Positions 24,493 to 31,258 of a stretch of 39,655 nucleotides of DNA are shown here, in pieces. The stretch lies in assembly GCA_003345595.1 (NCBI GenBank), contig PRDI01000066.1, positions 1 through 39,655 on the forward strand. The letters are read 5' to 3'. How positions within the stretch are numbered: the stretch's first letter is position 1; the number at the start of each line of letters is the position of its first letter. The position numbers and the translations under genes were made by a program. Below the pieces are notes generated by a model that worked only from the letters and a program-made list of their open reading frames with translations, had not been told where the DNA came from and made no database searches. The stretch comes from Candidatus Thorarchaeota archaeon. Lineage in GTDB: Archaea; Asgardarchaeota; Thorarchaeia; Thorarchaeales; Thorarchaeaceae.

Positions 24493-24606
24493 TTCTCATC
24501 AGCCAACTGTGCGTGAGGACTCAATGCTGAGCACAGGCGAATGTCGCCGCACTCTGCCGCAATGCCACCTCTCGGATGCATTAAGAGGCTTTTGGATGCG
24601 AAAACA

Positions 24607-24661
24607 AGACAGGTCGAATTGAAGAGAAAGAAAAGAGAGCGCCGCAGAGTCTGGTGCGGCG
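24607..24661 (-). terminator. hairpin plus pyrimidine tract downstream of the small winged-helix gene
   Basis: CGCCGCA at 24640-24646 and TGCGGCG at 24655-24661 form a perfect seven-pair GC-rich stem with an eight-base loop. On the minus strand it lies about 40 bases after the stop at 24702 and is followed directly by CTCTCTTTTCTTTCTCTTC. That is the shape of an intrinsic terminator. The remaining gap up to aspS holds only the weak aspS TATA. Confidence 0.6.
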
Positions 24662-24701
24662 TTCCCACAACGTCTGATATCATGCGAATGCATTGGTGAA
24701 A

Positions 24702-24914
24702 TCACATTGGCGCCGACACAAGCACATAGACCCTCTCTCTCGCATCGTCGCTGTGCTCCTCCTCATGGATGAGGCCTAGGGCCCTAAGCCGACTGACACC
24801 ATAGTTCACTGTTCTCGGTGGCAGATAGCTCAGAGTGATCAGGTCTTGCCGTGACAAACGGCGTCTGTCCTTAAGGAGCACGTAGACGAACTTCGCAGAG
24901 GGAGGCAACGACAA
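24702..24914 (-). CDS. small winged-helix regulator
   Basis: This 70-residue protein is little more than one winged helix: KFVYVLLKDRRRLSRQDL, recognition helix PPRTVNYGVSRLRALGLI, then a charged wing (EEEHSDDARERVYVLV). It resembles the MarR-like halves of archaeal regulators. The frame is open only back to a TGA, with no ATG. A TTG at 24914 is the likeliest start and has no clear ribosome site. A TATA-like CCTTATTTGG at about 25008-25017 supports transcription. It stands alone between aspS and a DNA methylase and has a good terminator. Whether it controls the methylase is unknown. Confidence 0.68.
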   Translation of the reverse strand: MSLPPSAKFVYVLLKDRRRLSRQDLITLSYLPPRTVNYGVSRLRALGLIHEEEHSDDARERVYVLVSAPM

Positions 24915-25037
24915 AAACGAGTGCCGCGCAAACGCGATTCCCCCATTGGGTCATTGCCATGTACTGATACCTCCTGAGTTCTCTTGTGGCTCGAAGCAGA
25001 ATCCATCCAAATAAGGATTAGCATAATCGAAATGTTG

Positions 25038-26414
25038 CTATTCCTTCTTCAGAATGAGTATCCACTCTCCCGACATGCGTTCCTTTCTTGGTATGTGAAT
25101 GAAGTGCCTGATAAGGCCTGAGAAAAACCGCTTTTCGAGTGTGAAACCAACGTCGTCAGAAACGGCAATCTCGGAGAGGATGTCCTGCGACCTTATGTTC
25201 ACCCCGCGGATAGTATTGTTGCCAATCGCTACGCAGTAGTGTCCACCCGGTTTCAGGATTCTCAGGGTTTCACAGAACTGCTCCTTCATGTCCATAAAGA
25301 ACTTGTACGTGATATAGGACCGACGCGGGTCGACTTTGTGGATCTTCTTCAGCGATGGATCAAGTGCTACAAAACCAGACTGTCGGAGATCTGCGTACTC
25401 CTCCTTGTACACAGTTTCTGTGCCTATGTAGTTCCGTTTCACATCGGACAGCGGTCCCGCCTTCATGAGACCCAGCCAGTACATCTCAAGTTGGTGAGTC
25501 CGTGGATAGTCGACCGCATTGATGTAGGGAGGAGATGTGACGGCAAGGTCAATTGCTTCATCTCCAAGACCAGTCTTGGTCGCGGTTCCTTCACAGACTT
25601 TGGCAGCCGGAAGACCACCGGTCTGACAGGCACGCGAAAATGCTGTCATTGCATCAGTCTGTCTGGAGAGCGCCGAGATGAAACGACTCGCAGCCATGCC
25701 CTCAGCGACTTCCTTGTGAAGCCGCTTTCTCACGACTGTGCGTGTGCAGTGGGAATCGGCGTTCGAAACCTCCCTTATTATTGAGGAGAAAACCACTTTC
25801 AAGAAATCATGGATGTTCTCCCGTTCCTCAGAGTTCCCGCCTTCAATAGCTCGTGCCCTTGCAGCCATGTCGATTGCGTCCCTTATGATCCCGAGCTCTC
25901 GCAGAATGAAGGGCTCAAACCAACAGTCCCTGTAGGGAAAGCCCGGGACGTGAGGCTCATGCGAGTGATCTTCCAGCATACCCCGTACTCGCTCGATGAC
26001 CCAAAGCTTGGTTCGTTCCAGCGGGCCAGAGTCAAGCGCCGTAGTCTTCACCTTTGTTAGCAAACGCGCCATTGGGTCGATGTCTATCCCTATGCCGAAC
26101 CGGCGGCTCAACATCGCCTCAAGCACTGTAGTACCACTACCGCACATGGGGTCCAAGACAGTCGCACCGACCTGAGAGTACTTCTGAATCAAGTAGCGAG
26201 GAAGCTCCGGGAAGAACTTTGCAGGAAACTTGTGTATCCCATGGGTCAGGTATGTCTGGTCCTTGCTGATGACAAGGATATGAGCACCATCTGGGATGTC
26301 AGAGTCGATCGGGATGTCACCATTTATCTCTGTGACAACATTGACGTTTCTGCTGCCGCGACGGCCTGCAGATTGCTTCCCGGTGTCGTCGATCAGTGAT
26401 GGAATAGTACCCAT
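25038..26414 (-). CDS. DNA methyltransferase, N4-cytosine/N6-adenine type, orphan
   Basis: Motif X (HGIHKFPAKFFPELPRYLI) precedes motif I DPMCGSGTT (from Asp88), and the catalytic motif IV is TSPPYINAVDY (Thr293-Tyr297). Ser in TSPPY is typical of N4-cytosine enzymes, though adenine methylation cannot be excluded. About 200 residues separate motifs I and IV, longer than usual, and probably hold an inserted helical recognition segment. No restriction nuclease lies nearby, so an orphan role in regulation or replication is possible. The ATG at 26414 has AAGGGA upstream and a TATA-like ACAATAAGAG at about 26444-26453. Proteins with the HKFPAKF motif are widespread in archaea; their targets are mostly unknown. 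Confidence 0.82.
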   Translation of the reverse strand: MGTIPSLIDDTGKQSAGRRGSRNVNVVTEINGDIPIDSDIPDGAHILVISKDQTYLTHGIHKFPAKFFPELPRYLIQKYSQVGATVLDPMCGSGTTVLEAMLSRRFGIGIDIDPMARLLTKVKTTALDSGPLERTKLWVIERVRGMLEDHSHEPHVPGFPYRDCWFEPFILRELGIIRDAIDMAARARAIEGGNSEERENIHDFLKVVFSSIIREVSNADSHCTRTVVRKRLHKEVAEGMAASRFISALSRQTDAMTAFSRACQTGGLPAAKVCEGTATKTGLGDEAIDLAVTSPPYINAVDYPRTHQLEMYWLGLMKAGPLSDVKRNYIGTETVYKEEYADLRQSGFVALDPSLKKIHKVDPRRSYITYKFFMDMKEQFCETLRILKPGGHYCVAIGNNTIRGVNIRSQDILSEIAVSDDVGFTLEKRFFSGLIRHFIHIPRKERMSGEWILILKKE

Positions 26415-26535
26415 TGAGTGTCCCTTGTATTCTACTGTGAAGGCTCTTATTGTTTTCAGGTTGAAAGAGGAATCCGACCGCGGCCAGATAGCCGTCAGAA
26501 CAGCGACTAGGTGATGGGCACACCCGACTCCATCA

Positions 26536-27891
26536 TTATGCGCTCAAGGCGCCTGCGATTGCCCTGTCAAATCTGTCCACAGCATCGTCGATGTCTGCCT
26601 TCGTTATCACGTAGCTTGGGGTGAACCTGATGCAGTTCTGACCAGCGCTGAGGATCCAGAGCTTCTGCTTCTGGACTGCGTTCTCTACCACGCGCTCTCT
26701 GAGTTCGCGGGCCTTCTCCTTCGACGTCTTGTTCTTCACGAACTCGACACCAACCATTAAGCCGATTCCCCGGACATCACCCACAACCTCGTGCTTGTCC
26801 TCCAATTCACCCAGCCGCTTCATCAAGTAAGCACCATTCTCGGCATTCTTCTTCAGAAAACCTCCATCCTCCATGTGCTTGATGAGCCACAGGGCCAATA
26901 GCGAGAGCTTCGGCTCGGCTGAGAATGTTTCCGAGTGACGAGATGCTGAAGTGAACATTGGCACGGGTCCAATGGACGCGCCCATGGGATAACCTCCTCC
27001 CAATGCCTTTGCTATCGATACGAAATCTGGAATAACACCATGGTTCTCGACAGCGCACCATTTGCCAGTTCGGCCCATGCCCGCTTGGACCTCATCAGAC
27101 ATGAAATAGGCACCAAACTCCTTGGTTACCTCATACATGCCTTTGACTGCTTTGGCAGGAGGCACAATCAGACCGCCCTCACCACAGATCGGTTCCATGA
27201 CTGTGGCGGCGATATCGTCACCCTCGACCTGAAGTGCATACCTGAGAGCCTCCACGCATTGGATATTGCAGCTCTCGACCTGCTGGCCATACGGACAGCG
27301 ATAGCAGTATGGGTAGGGAACACGTGTCACATCGACACCTTGTGGGAATCCTGACTTGTGACGAGAGTTGGAGGCTGTCAGTGCCAGCGCATAGCCAGTC
27401 CGACCGTGAAATGCAGGTCTGAAGGCCACGAACCTCCGTTTGCCAGAAACATCCATTGCTGACTTCATACATCCCTCGACAGCACGAGCCCCAGAGGTTG
27501 TGAAGACTACACGCTTCCTATGCGTTCCAGGGGTCAATCGCGCCACCCTTTCGGCAAGCAGAGTCTGTGGAATGGCATCGAAGTCCTGTCCCGGCAACTC
27601 TGTAACGACATCGGCAATACTGGCCTCAAAGGCGAGAAAGGGCTTGTATCTCAGTCCAAATGCGCGGACAGCTACGCCACCTGTGACGTCGAGATACTCG
27701 GTGCCTTCTACATCGTAGATCCTTACTCCATCTCCCCGAGTATGGTCCAGACATCCATAGACGTCCCGGTCCTGTGTGGTGATGGCAAGGGCTTCTGCCG
27801 CCCTCTTCTTCCAGTAGTCGTTTGTCATGGTCTTCGGACTGATGTCTGTGAACCCAAGATCCCTGAGAATCTGAATGTGTCGCTCGTCCAT
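26536..27891 (-). CDS. class III PLP aminotransferase (ornithine/4-aminobutyrate type)
   Basis: The fold-type I class III signature is clear: DEVQAGMGRTGKWCAVE, then the Schiff-base Lys295 in SIAKALGGGYPMG. The archaeal cysteine-rich insert YCYRCPYGQQVESC is present, as in Thermococcales enzymes that act as ornithine aminotransferase or amino-acid racemase. The reaction is therefore probably transfer of the omega-amino group of ornithine, 4-aminobutyrate or a similar donor to 2-oxoglutarate; the true substrate is not visible. Length 451 is normal. The ATG at 27891 has GGTGG upstream and a TATA-like GGTATAGC at about 27951-27958. It is a single gene. Confidence 0.88.
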   Translation of the reverse strand: MDERHIQILRDLGFTDISPKTMTNDYWKKRAAEALAITTQDRDVYGCLDHTRGDGVRIYDVEGTEYLDVTGGVAVRAFGLRYKPFLAFEASIADVVTELPGQDFDAIPQTLLAERVARLTPGTHRKRVVFTTSGARAVEGCMKSAMDVSGKRRFVAFRPAFHGRTGYALALTASNSRHKSGFPQGVDVTRVPYPYCYRCPYGQQVESCNIQCVEALRYALQVEGDDIAATVMEPICGEGGLIVPPAKAVKGMYEVTKEFGAYFMSDEVQAGMGRTGKWCAVENHGVIPDFVSIAKALGGGYPMGASIGPVPMFTSASRHSETFSAEPKLSLLALWLIKHMEDGGFLKKNAENGAYLMKRLGELEDKHEVVGDVRGIGLMVGVEFVKNKTSKEKARELRERVVENAVQKQKLWILSAGQNCIRFTPSYVITKADIDDAVDRFDRAIAGALSA

Positions 27892-27999
27892 GGTACCACC
27901 TCCCTTATTCGGGCGAACTCACGGCATACTTGAACCCGTTATCTAACTTGCTATACCGCTCGCTGACAGAAACAAGCAGGCCTGAATAGCCAGCATCCA

Positions 28000-28049
28000 G
28001 AGAAACAAAGAGTGCGGCAGACACAAGAGGTGGGTCTGCCGAACACTCT
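28000..28049 (-). terminator. long hairpin with T-rich tail after the small membrane-protein pair
   Basis: AGAGTG (28009-28014) pairs with CACTCT (28044-28049), and CGGCAGAC (28015-28022) with GTCTGCCG (28034-28041). The stem has 14 pairs, broken only by a two-base bulge, around an 11-base loop. On the minus strand it lies 30 bases after the stop at 28079 and is followed by TTGTTTCTCT, so it looks like an intrinsic terminator of the small membrane-protein operon. Confidence 0.58.
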
Positions 28050-28078
28050 GGTTTTGGAAACTACTGCTCCGTGAATCT

Positions 28079-28405
28079 TCAGAGCAACAAGAGGATGGCA
28101 CCGATGATGACTAGGATGCCAGCCAACTCACCATCGAATAGGGCTAGCAGAATCCCTAGAATCAAGTACACAATCCAGTTGCTAGCAACCTTCAGCTGCT
28201 TTATGTTTACTTTTCCGCTCGTGGCGAGGACGATCAAGGAGAGAACTATCAGGATTACACCAACAACTACACCACCCCACCCTCCGAATAGATGCAGGAA
28301 TCCGACGTTCATGTTAAAAATAGCCAGTATTCCCTGAATGATCCCCACAATTCCACCTAGCAGAATCAGAATGTCTGCAATATTCTTGAATCCACCCTTA
28401 GCCAT
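28079..28405 (-). CDS. small four-helix membrane protein
   Basis: This 108-residue, very hydrophobic protein has about four membrane helices and short charged loops (ATSGKVNIKQLKVASNW, LFDGEL). No named family is recognised. It follows the similar 122-residue gene by 17 bases, so the pair is probably one transcript, and a strong hairpin lies after it. The translation start is an ATG in MAKGGFKNIADILI. The protein could be a membrane-shaping or envelope protein, but nothing in the sequence says which. Confidence 0.68.
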   Translation of the reverse strand: MAKGGFKNIADILILLGGIVGIIQGILAIFNMNVGFLHLFGGWGGVVVGVILIVLSLIVLATSGKVNIKQLKVASNWIVYLILGILLALFDGELAGILVIIGAILLLL

Positions 28406-28422
28406 TTCATCTACACCTCATT

Positions 28423-28791
28423 TCACTTCTTGAAGATCAGCAACAGGCCCGCGAGAAGAATCATGAAGCCGGCCAGCATTCCGATGTTGGTCAGCCAACC
28501 CAGTATGTCGAAAGTCAGACCTCTTGCGATCAACACTATGGCGATGAAGCCAAGGAGTGCAAGCAGTGCTCCGCTTCGTCCAATCTTGAAGTGGGTATAG
28601 CCAGACGCGTCGAACGACAAGGCAACAACGATAATCAATGCAATTCCAAGAACTATGGTCAAGGCTCCTTCAAAGACGCTGCCAGATAGTTCGTCCAACC
28701 CCTGCCTAAGCATATTAATGGCAAACACCAACAACACGATGCCACCTAGGACAGTATAGCCCTGCGCGGCACCTTCTGCTCTGCATCCCAC
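28423..28791 (-). CDS. small four-helix membrane protein, first gene of the pair
   Basis: This 122-residue protein has about four membrane helices (VLGGIVLLVFAINMLRQG, ALTIVLGIALIIVVALSF, LLALLGFIAIVLIARGLTF, IGMLAGFMILLAGLLLIF) and a short soluble loop (DASGYTHFKIGRSG). No named family is recognised. Translation starts at GTG 28791, and the GGAG nine to ten bases before it forms the 3' arm of a perfect 10-pair helix in the leader (28801-28890), so its access may be regulated. The pattern of repeated glycine helices resembles its neighbour at 28079-28405, and the two may be distant paralogues. Confidence 0.68.
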   Translation of the reverse strand: MGCRAEGAAQGYTVLGGIVLLVFAINMLRQGLDELSGSVFEGALTIVLGIALIIVVALSFDASGYTHFKIGRSGALLALLGFIAIVLIARGLTFDILGWLTNIGMLAGFMILLAGLLLIFKK

Positions 28792-28800
28792 GGCGTGTCA

Positions 28801-28890
28801 TCTCCGATAGAGGACGGTTCATTGCGGTAGGCTTGACGTCCTCTCTCCGACTATCAGGGCGTTTGTGCTCTGTAATATGTCTATCGGAGA
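28801..28890 (-). ncRNA. candidate structured leader that could mask a ribosome site
   Basis: Read on the minus strand, TCTCCGATAG (28890-28881) is perfectly complementary to CTATCGGAGA (28810-28801), a 10-pair closing helix. Inside are a CAGAGC/GCCCTG hairpin (28872-28867 with 28860-28855, one G-U pair) and an AGGACG/CGTCCT hairpin (28842-28837 with 28816-28811). The 3' arm carries GGAG, the likely ribosome site for the GTG at 28791. A second copy of TCGGAGA (28850-28844) could pair with the 5' arm instead, freeing that site. The shape is switch-like. A weak TATA-like box near 28903-28910 would start the transcript close to 28885, so the 5' arm may be only partly transcribed; a DNA operator made of three repeats is the alternative. 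Confidence 0.4.
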
Positions 28891-28968
28891 ACAGGGCAAA
28901 TGGCATAATCGTGGCTTCACAAATGGCGCCCTAGCGCTCATTGTGGGGAAGAATCGGCCTCTATGGGT

Positions 28969-28986
28969 AATACACAGTGTTGTATT
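28969..28986. repeat. palindrome AATACA-cagtgt-TGTATT between divergent genes
   Basis: AATACA at 28969-28974 is the reverse complement of TGTATT at 28981-28986, with six bases between. It lies in the 244-base gap between the small membrane protein (minus) and the CxxC protein (plus), before the plus-strand TATA-like AGATAATG at about 29009-29016. Its size and symmetry fit a dimeric regulator site. Apart from this and the structured leader, the gap holds nothing recognisable. Confidence 0.38.
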
Positions 28987-29035
28987 CGTGTGGAAACGAG
29001 TAGAGGTCAGATAATGTAGACTGAGGTGGCCGCCC

Positions 29036-29923
29036 GTGAGGTACGATTCCTACGAGGATGAGAGGCGTGCTGAGAGATCAGTAAGACTCGATAAGACAGA
29101 GGGTTACGTTGTCATAGAGGGAAAGGCTTACCCCGCAAGGGAGATAGTCGAGGCTCTAGCTCAGAGCGGGTATGCAGAAATCAGGGCTATTGGAGACTCG
29201 CTCATGCTCGGTCGCCGGCGAATCACGCCCATCTTCAAATCACGCCAAGAGAGAGCCATGGCCGCTCTCTGCCATGCAAGTCTGGCATACTGCTGTCCGC
29301 TTTCCAAGAGATGTGCAGACAGAGACCGTGCTCTCGAGATGCTTGGACTCACGTCAGCTGACTACGAACACCTGAAGGCTGATTCCCACTCAAGCTTTAT
29401 TGACGCATCAAGAGGGCTCGAAACTCGCCAAGACTACTCATCACAACAGTCAGTAACCGCGAGGACAGCCAATAGACCGGCGACAGACTGGGGCTACGGC
29501 TCCGACGACTACCGAGGAGACTTCGACCGCCTCGATAGCGTGCTACAAACAAAACAGGCGGAGGCCGCCAAGACTGCTGGATCGAGGGATTGGCTCGCCG
29601 GCCAAGAAACCGAGCGCGCTCACTCACAAGAAGACCAGTCTTCGGAAAGGCCGGGTTCGAAACCGTTCACAGACGCACGCAATGAGGATTCCCTTTTTGA
29701 AGAACGCAGATCTGCAGGCCCTGAAAGAGGCACAGGGAGTAGCTGCAGGACTTGTTCTAGTGATCCTGTCGAAGGACTTGGAAACCTCTTCACTCAAGGC
29801 GAACTCAGTCCATTCATGGACGACTCTCGCGAGGAAGAAACAAGAAGTGGTTTCTGCTTCTCTTGCGGCAGGACCCTGAGAGAAGGCATCAAGGTCTGCC
29901 CGTATTGTGGATCGTCGAAATGA
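29036..29923 (+). CDS. hypothetical protein with cysteine cluster and C-terminal zinc ribbon
   Basis: This 295-residue soluble protein has three parts. Residues 1-110 are ordered and hold a four-cysteine run, CHASLAYCCPLSKRC, spaced like a metal site. Residues about 115-270 are a low-complexity, Ser/Asp/Arg-rich, probably disordered linker. The end is a zinc ribbon, CFSCGRTLREGIKVCPYCG. No family is recognised. It starts with GTG at 29036, with GAGGTGG just upstream and a TATA-like AGATAATG at 29009-29016. The four-cysteine run might bind an iron-sulphur cluster or zinc. The gene is alone and converges on the TIM-barrel-like gene with a short gap. Confidence 0.66.
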   Translation: MRYDSYEDERRAERSVRLDKTEGYVVIEGKAYPAREIVEALAQSGYAEIRAIGDSLMLGRRRITPIFKSRQERAMAALCHASLAYCCPLSKRCADRDRALEMLGLTSADYEHLKADSHSSFIDASRGLETRQDYSSQQSVTARTANRPATDWGYGSDDYRGDFDRLDSVLQTKQAEAAKTAGSRDWLAGQETERAHSQEDQSSERPGSKPFTDARNEDSLFEERRSAGPERGTGSSCRTCSSDPVEGLGNLFTQGELSPFMDDSREEETRSGFCFSCGRTLREGIKVCPYCGSSK

Positions 29924-29935
29924 GCCCGAGCCGGT

Positions 29936-30970
29936 TCAGTAGTTGCCTATAGCACTCTCGCGTCTTGTCGAGTAGTCTGCAGGATAGTGGAACGAAACGA
30001 CAAACCTGTCGATCCCGGCGTCCTTACCCAGGGCCTTTATTTCTTGGAACTGTTCCAGCGTTCTTACACCCCACCTGAACAGAGAGGCCCGACCGCCGCG
30101 GCGCTTGAACTCTGTTGTGAAGTACAATGACTCGACGAGGTCATTGTACTCTTTGGTGCCTCTTCGAGGGAGCGTCGGTGACCACGGAAAGAGATTGATG
30201 AGAACATTGCCCGTTATCTCTCCGATCTTGGCATAGTCATACCCATACTTCTTCGAGCCACCTTCAGAAAGGCCGCTCTCGGGATCAATCAGAACCTCCA
30301 CTGCTATTCTGAGTGGTTTCGACCTGTGAGTTGCCTCACTGACATCACGAGCGGCGTCCTGCAGGTACCGAAGACCCTGCATGACCTTGTCAGTACGCCA
30401 CACGTGCCACTTTGCGAGGTATTCCGGGTTATCAGCTATATAGTCGTACACAAGCCGCTTGGGCTCTTGGTCAACCATCGGGGCGAATTCCTTCCGGCAT
30501 CTGTCACAGAAACAGAACTCCTCGCGCACATATCCTGTGCCAAAGACCAAGATCTCATCGATGGGGTAGGCTCCGAGTTCCTTCACAATCTCCGCGCCGT
30601 ACTGCCAGAACTCCTCACGGTTTGGACAGATCTGATGAGTCAGTGCAGTGCCCTTCTGACTCACAGATTGGTACTTTGGGTCTCGTGCGAACCAGCCGTC
30701 TGTATAGAAGTCCATCCCGACAGACGAATCAATACTCAATGCGTTTGTGAGAGCCACCCACTGCTCGAAGAACTGTGTGTACTTGTCATCAACTGGAGCG
30801 GTGCGGCTGGGATAGATTGTTTTCCCACTGGGGTCCTTTCCGACGATTCCTACCTCCCTCATGTATGATGCGTACGTCGACAAGAAGTCCTTGGCCGTCA
30901 TCTCAACATCATCAGGTCGGAAAAGAATCGTCATCTTCTGCATGAAGAACTCACGAAAGTTCAGCTTCAT
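29936..30970 (-). CDS. glycoside-hydrolase-like TIM-barrel protein, unassigned
   Basis: The 344-residue protein shows an alternation of strands and helices like a (beta/alpha)8 barrel of the glycosidase kind: SSVGMDFYTDGWF, DEILVFGTGYVREEFCFCDRC, LRIAVEVLIDPESG, NVLINLFPWSP, SLFRWGVRT and DRFVVSFHYP. The CFCDRCRKEF pair recurs in many archaeal and bacterial 'putative glycosyl hydrolase' proteins of similar length. Acidic residues suitable as catalysts occur at strand ends, but I cannot identify them with confidence. No signal peptide is seen, so it acts in the cytosol. The frame opens with an ATG at 30970; the ATG at 30934 is an alternative. A TATA-like CTCTTATAGC lies at about 31040-31049. 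Confidence 0.62.
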   Translation of the reverse strand: MKLNFREFFMQKMTILFRPDDVEMTAKDFLSTYASYMREVGIVGKDPSGKTIYPSRTAPVDDKYTQFFEQWVALTNALSIDSSVGMDFYTDGWFARDPKYQSVSQKGTALTHQICPNREEFWQYGAEIVKELGAYPIDEILVFGTGYVREEFCFCDRCRKEFAPMVDQEPKRLVYDYIADNPEYLAKWHVWRTDKVMQGLRYLQDAARDVSEATHRSKPLRIAVEVLIDPESGLSEGGSKKYGYDYAKIGEITGNVLINLFPWSPTLPRRGTKEYNDLVESLYFTTEFKRRGGRASLFRWGVRTLEQFQEIKALGKDAGIDRFVVSFHYPADYSTRRESAIGNY

Positions 30971-31258
30971 CTTAACGCGGCCCCATCATCTTTGGCAGGT
31001 TCACGGCTGTCTGTCCCCTAGCGCTAAACCTGTGGTGTGCTATAAGAGTTTCTTAGTTGGACCGGTCACACCAGCGAGCAGATACATCAGTTATGAAGTC
31101 AAGTGGAATTAGCTATGCTAGAAACAGGGCACGCAAGATAATCTGGACTGTAACTCACTCGTCGCGCGAAGGCCCGGCACCAGACAAGTGCTGCGGCTCC
31201 TGTTTCGCTCGGTGAGATTACGGGCATCCCAATCGGATTACATTGGTTGACTGCATTC
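30971..31258. promoter_or_regulatory. 288-base gap upstream of the TIM-barrel-like gene
   Basis: On the minus strand CTCTTATAGC at about 31040-31049 is a TATA-like element for the gene at 29936-30970. The gap also contains a 40-codon plus-strand open frame (31093-31215), listed separately as weak. I see no tRNA fold, hairpin terminator or repeat. The gene for PolB stops at 31259. Confidence 0.35.
31093..31215 (+). CDS. possible 40-residue cysteine-containing small protein (weak)
   Basis: An ATG-to-TGA frame encodes 40 residues ending in a basic half and PDKCCGSCFAR. A TATA-like GCTATAAGAG at about 31037-31046 would start a transcript near 31066. No ribosome-binding site is visible and the family is unknown. 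It overlaps an equally weak antisense frame, so chance is a serious alternative. It is listed because the CCxxC end and the TATA-like box are in the right order. Confidence 0.2.
   Translation: MKSSGISYARNRARKIIWTVTHSSREGPAPDKCCGSCFAR

Noticed and set aside
30326..30868. 180-codon plus-strand frame opposite the TIM-barrel-like gene
   Set aside because: The minus-strand protein has a coherent fold pattern and a promoter; the opposite frame has neither.
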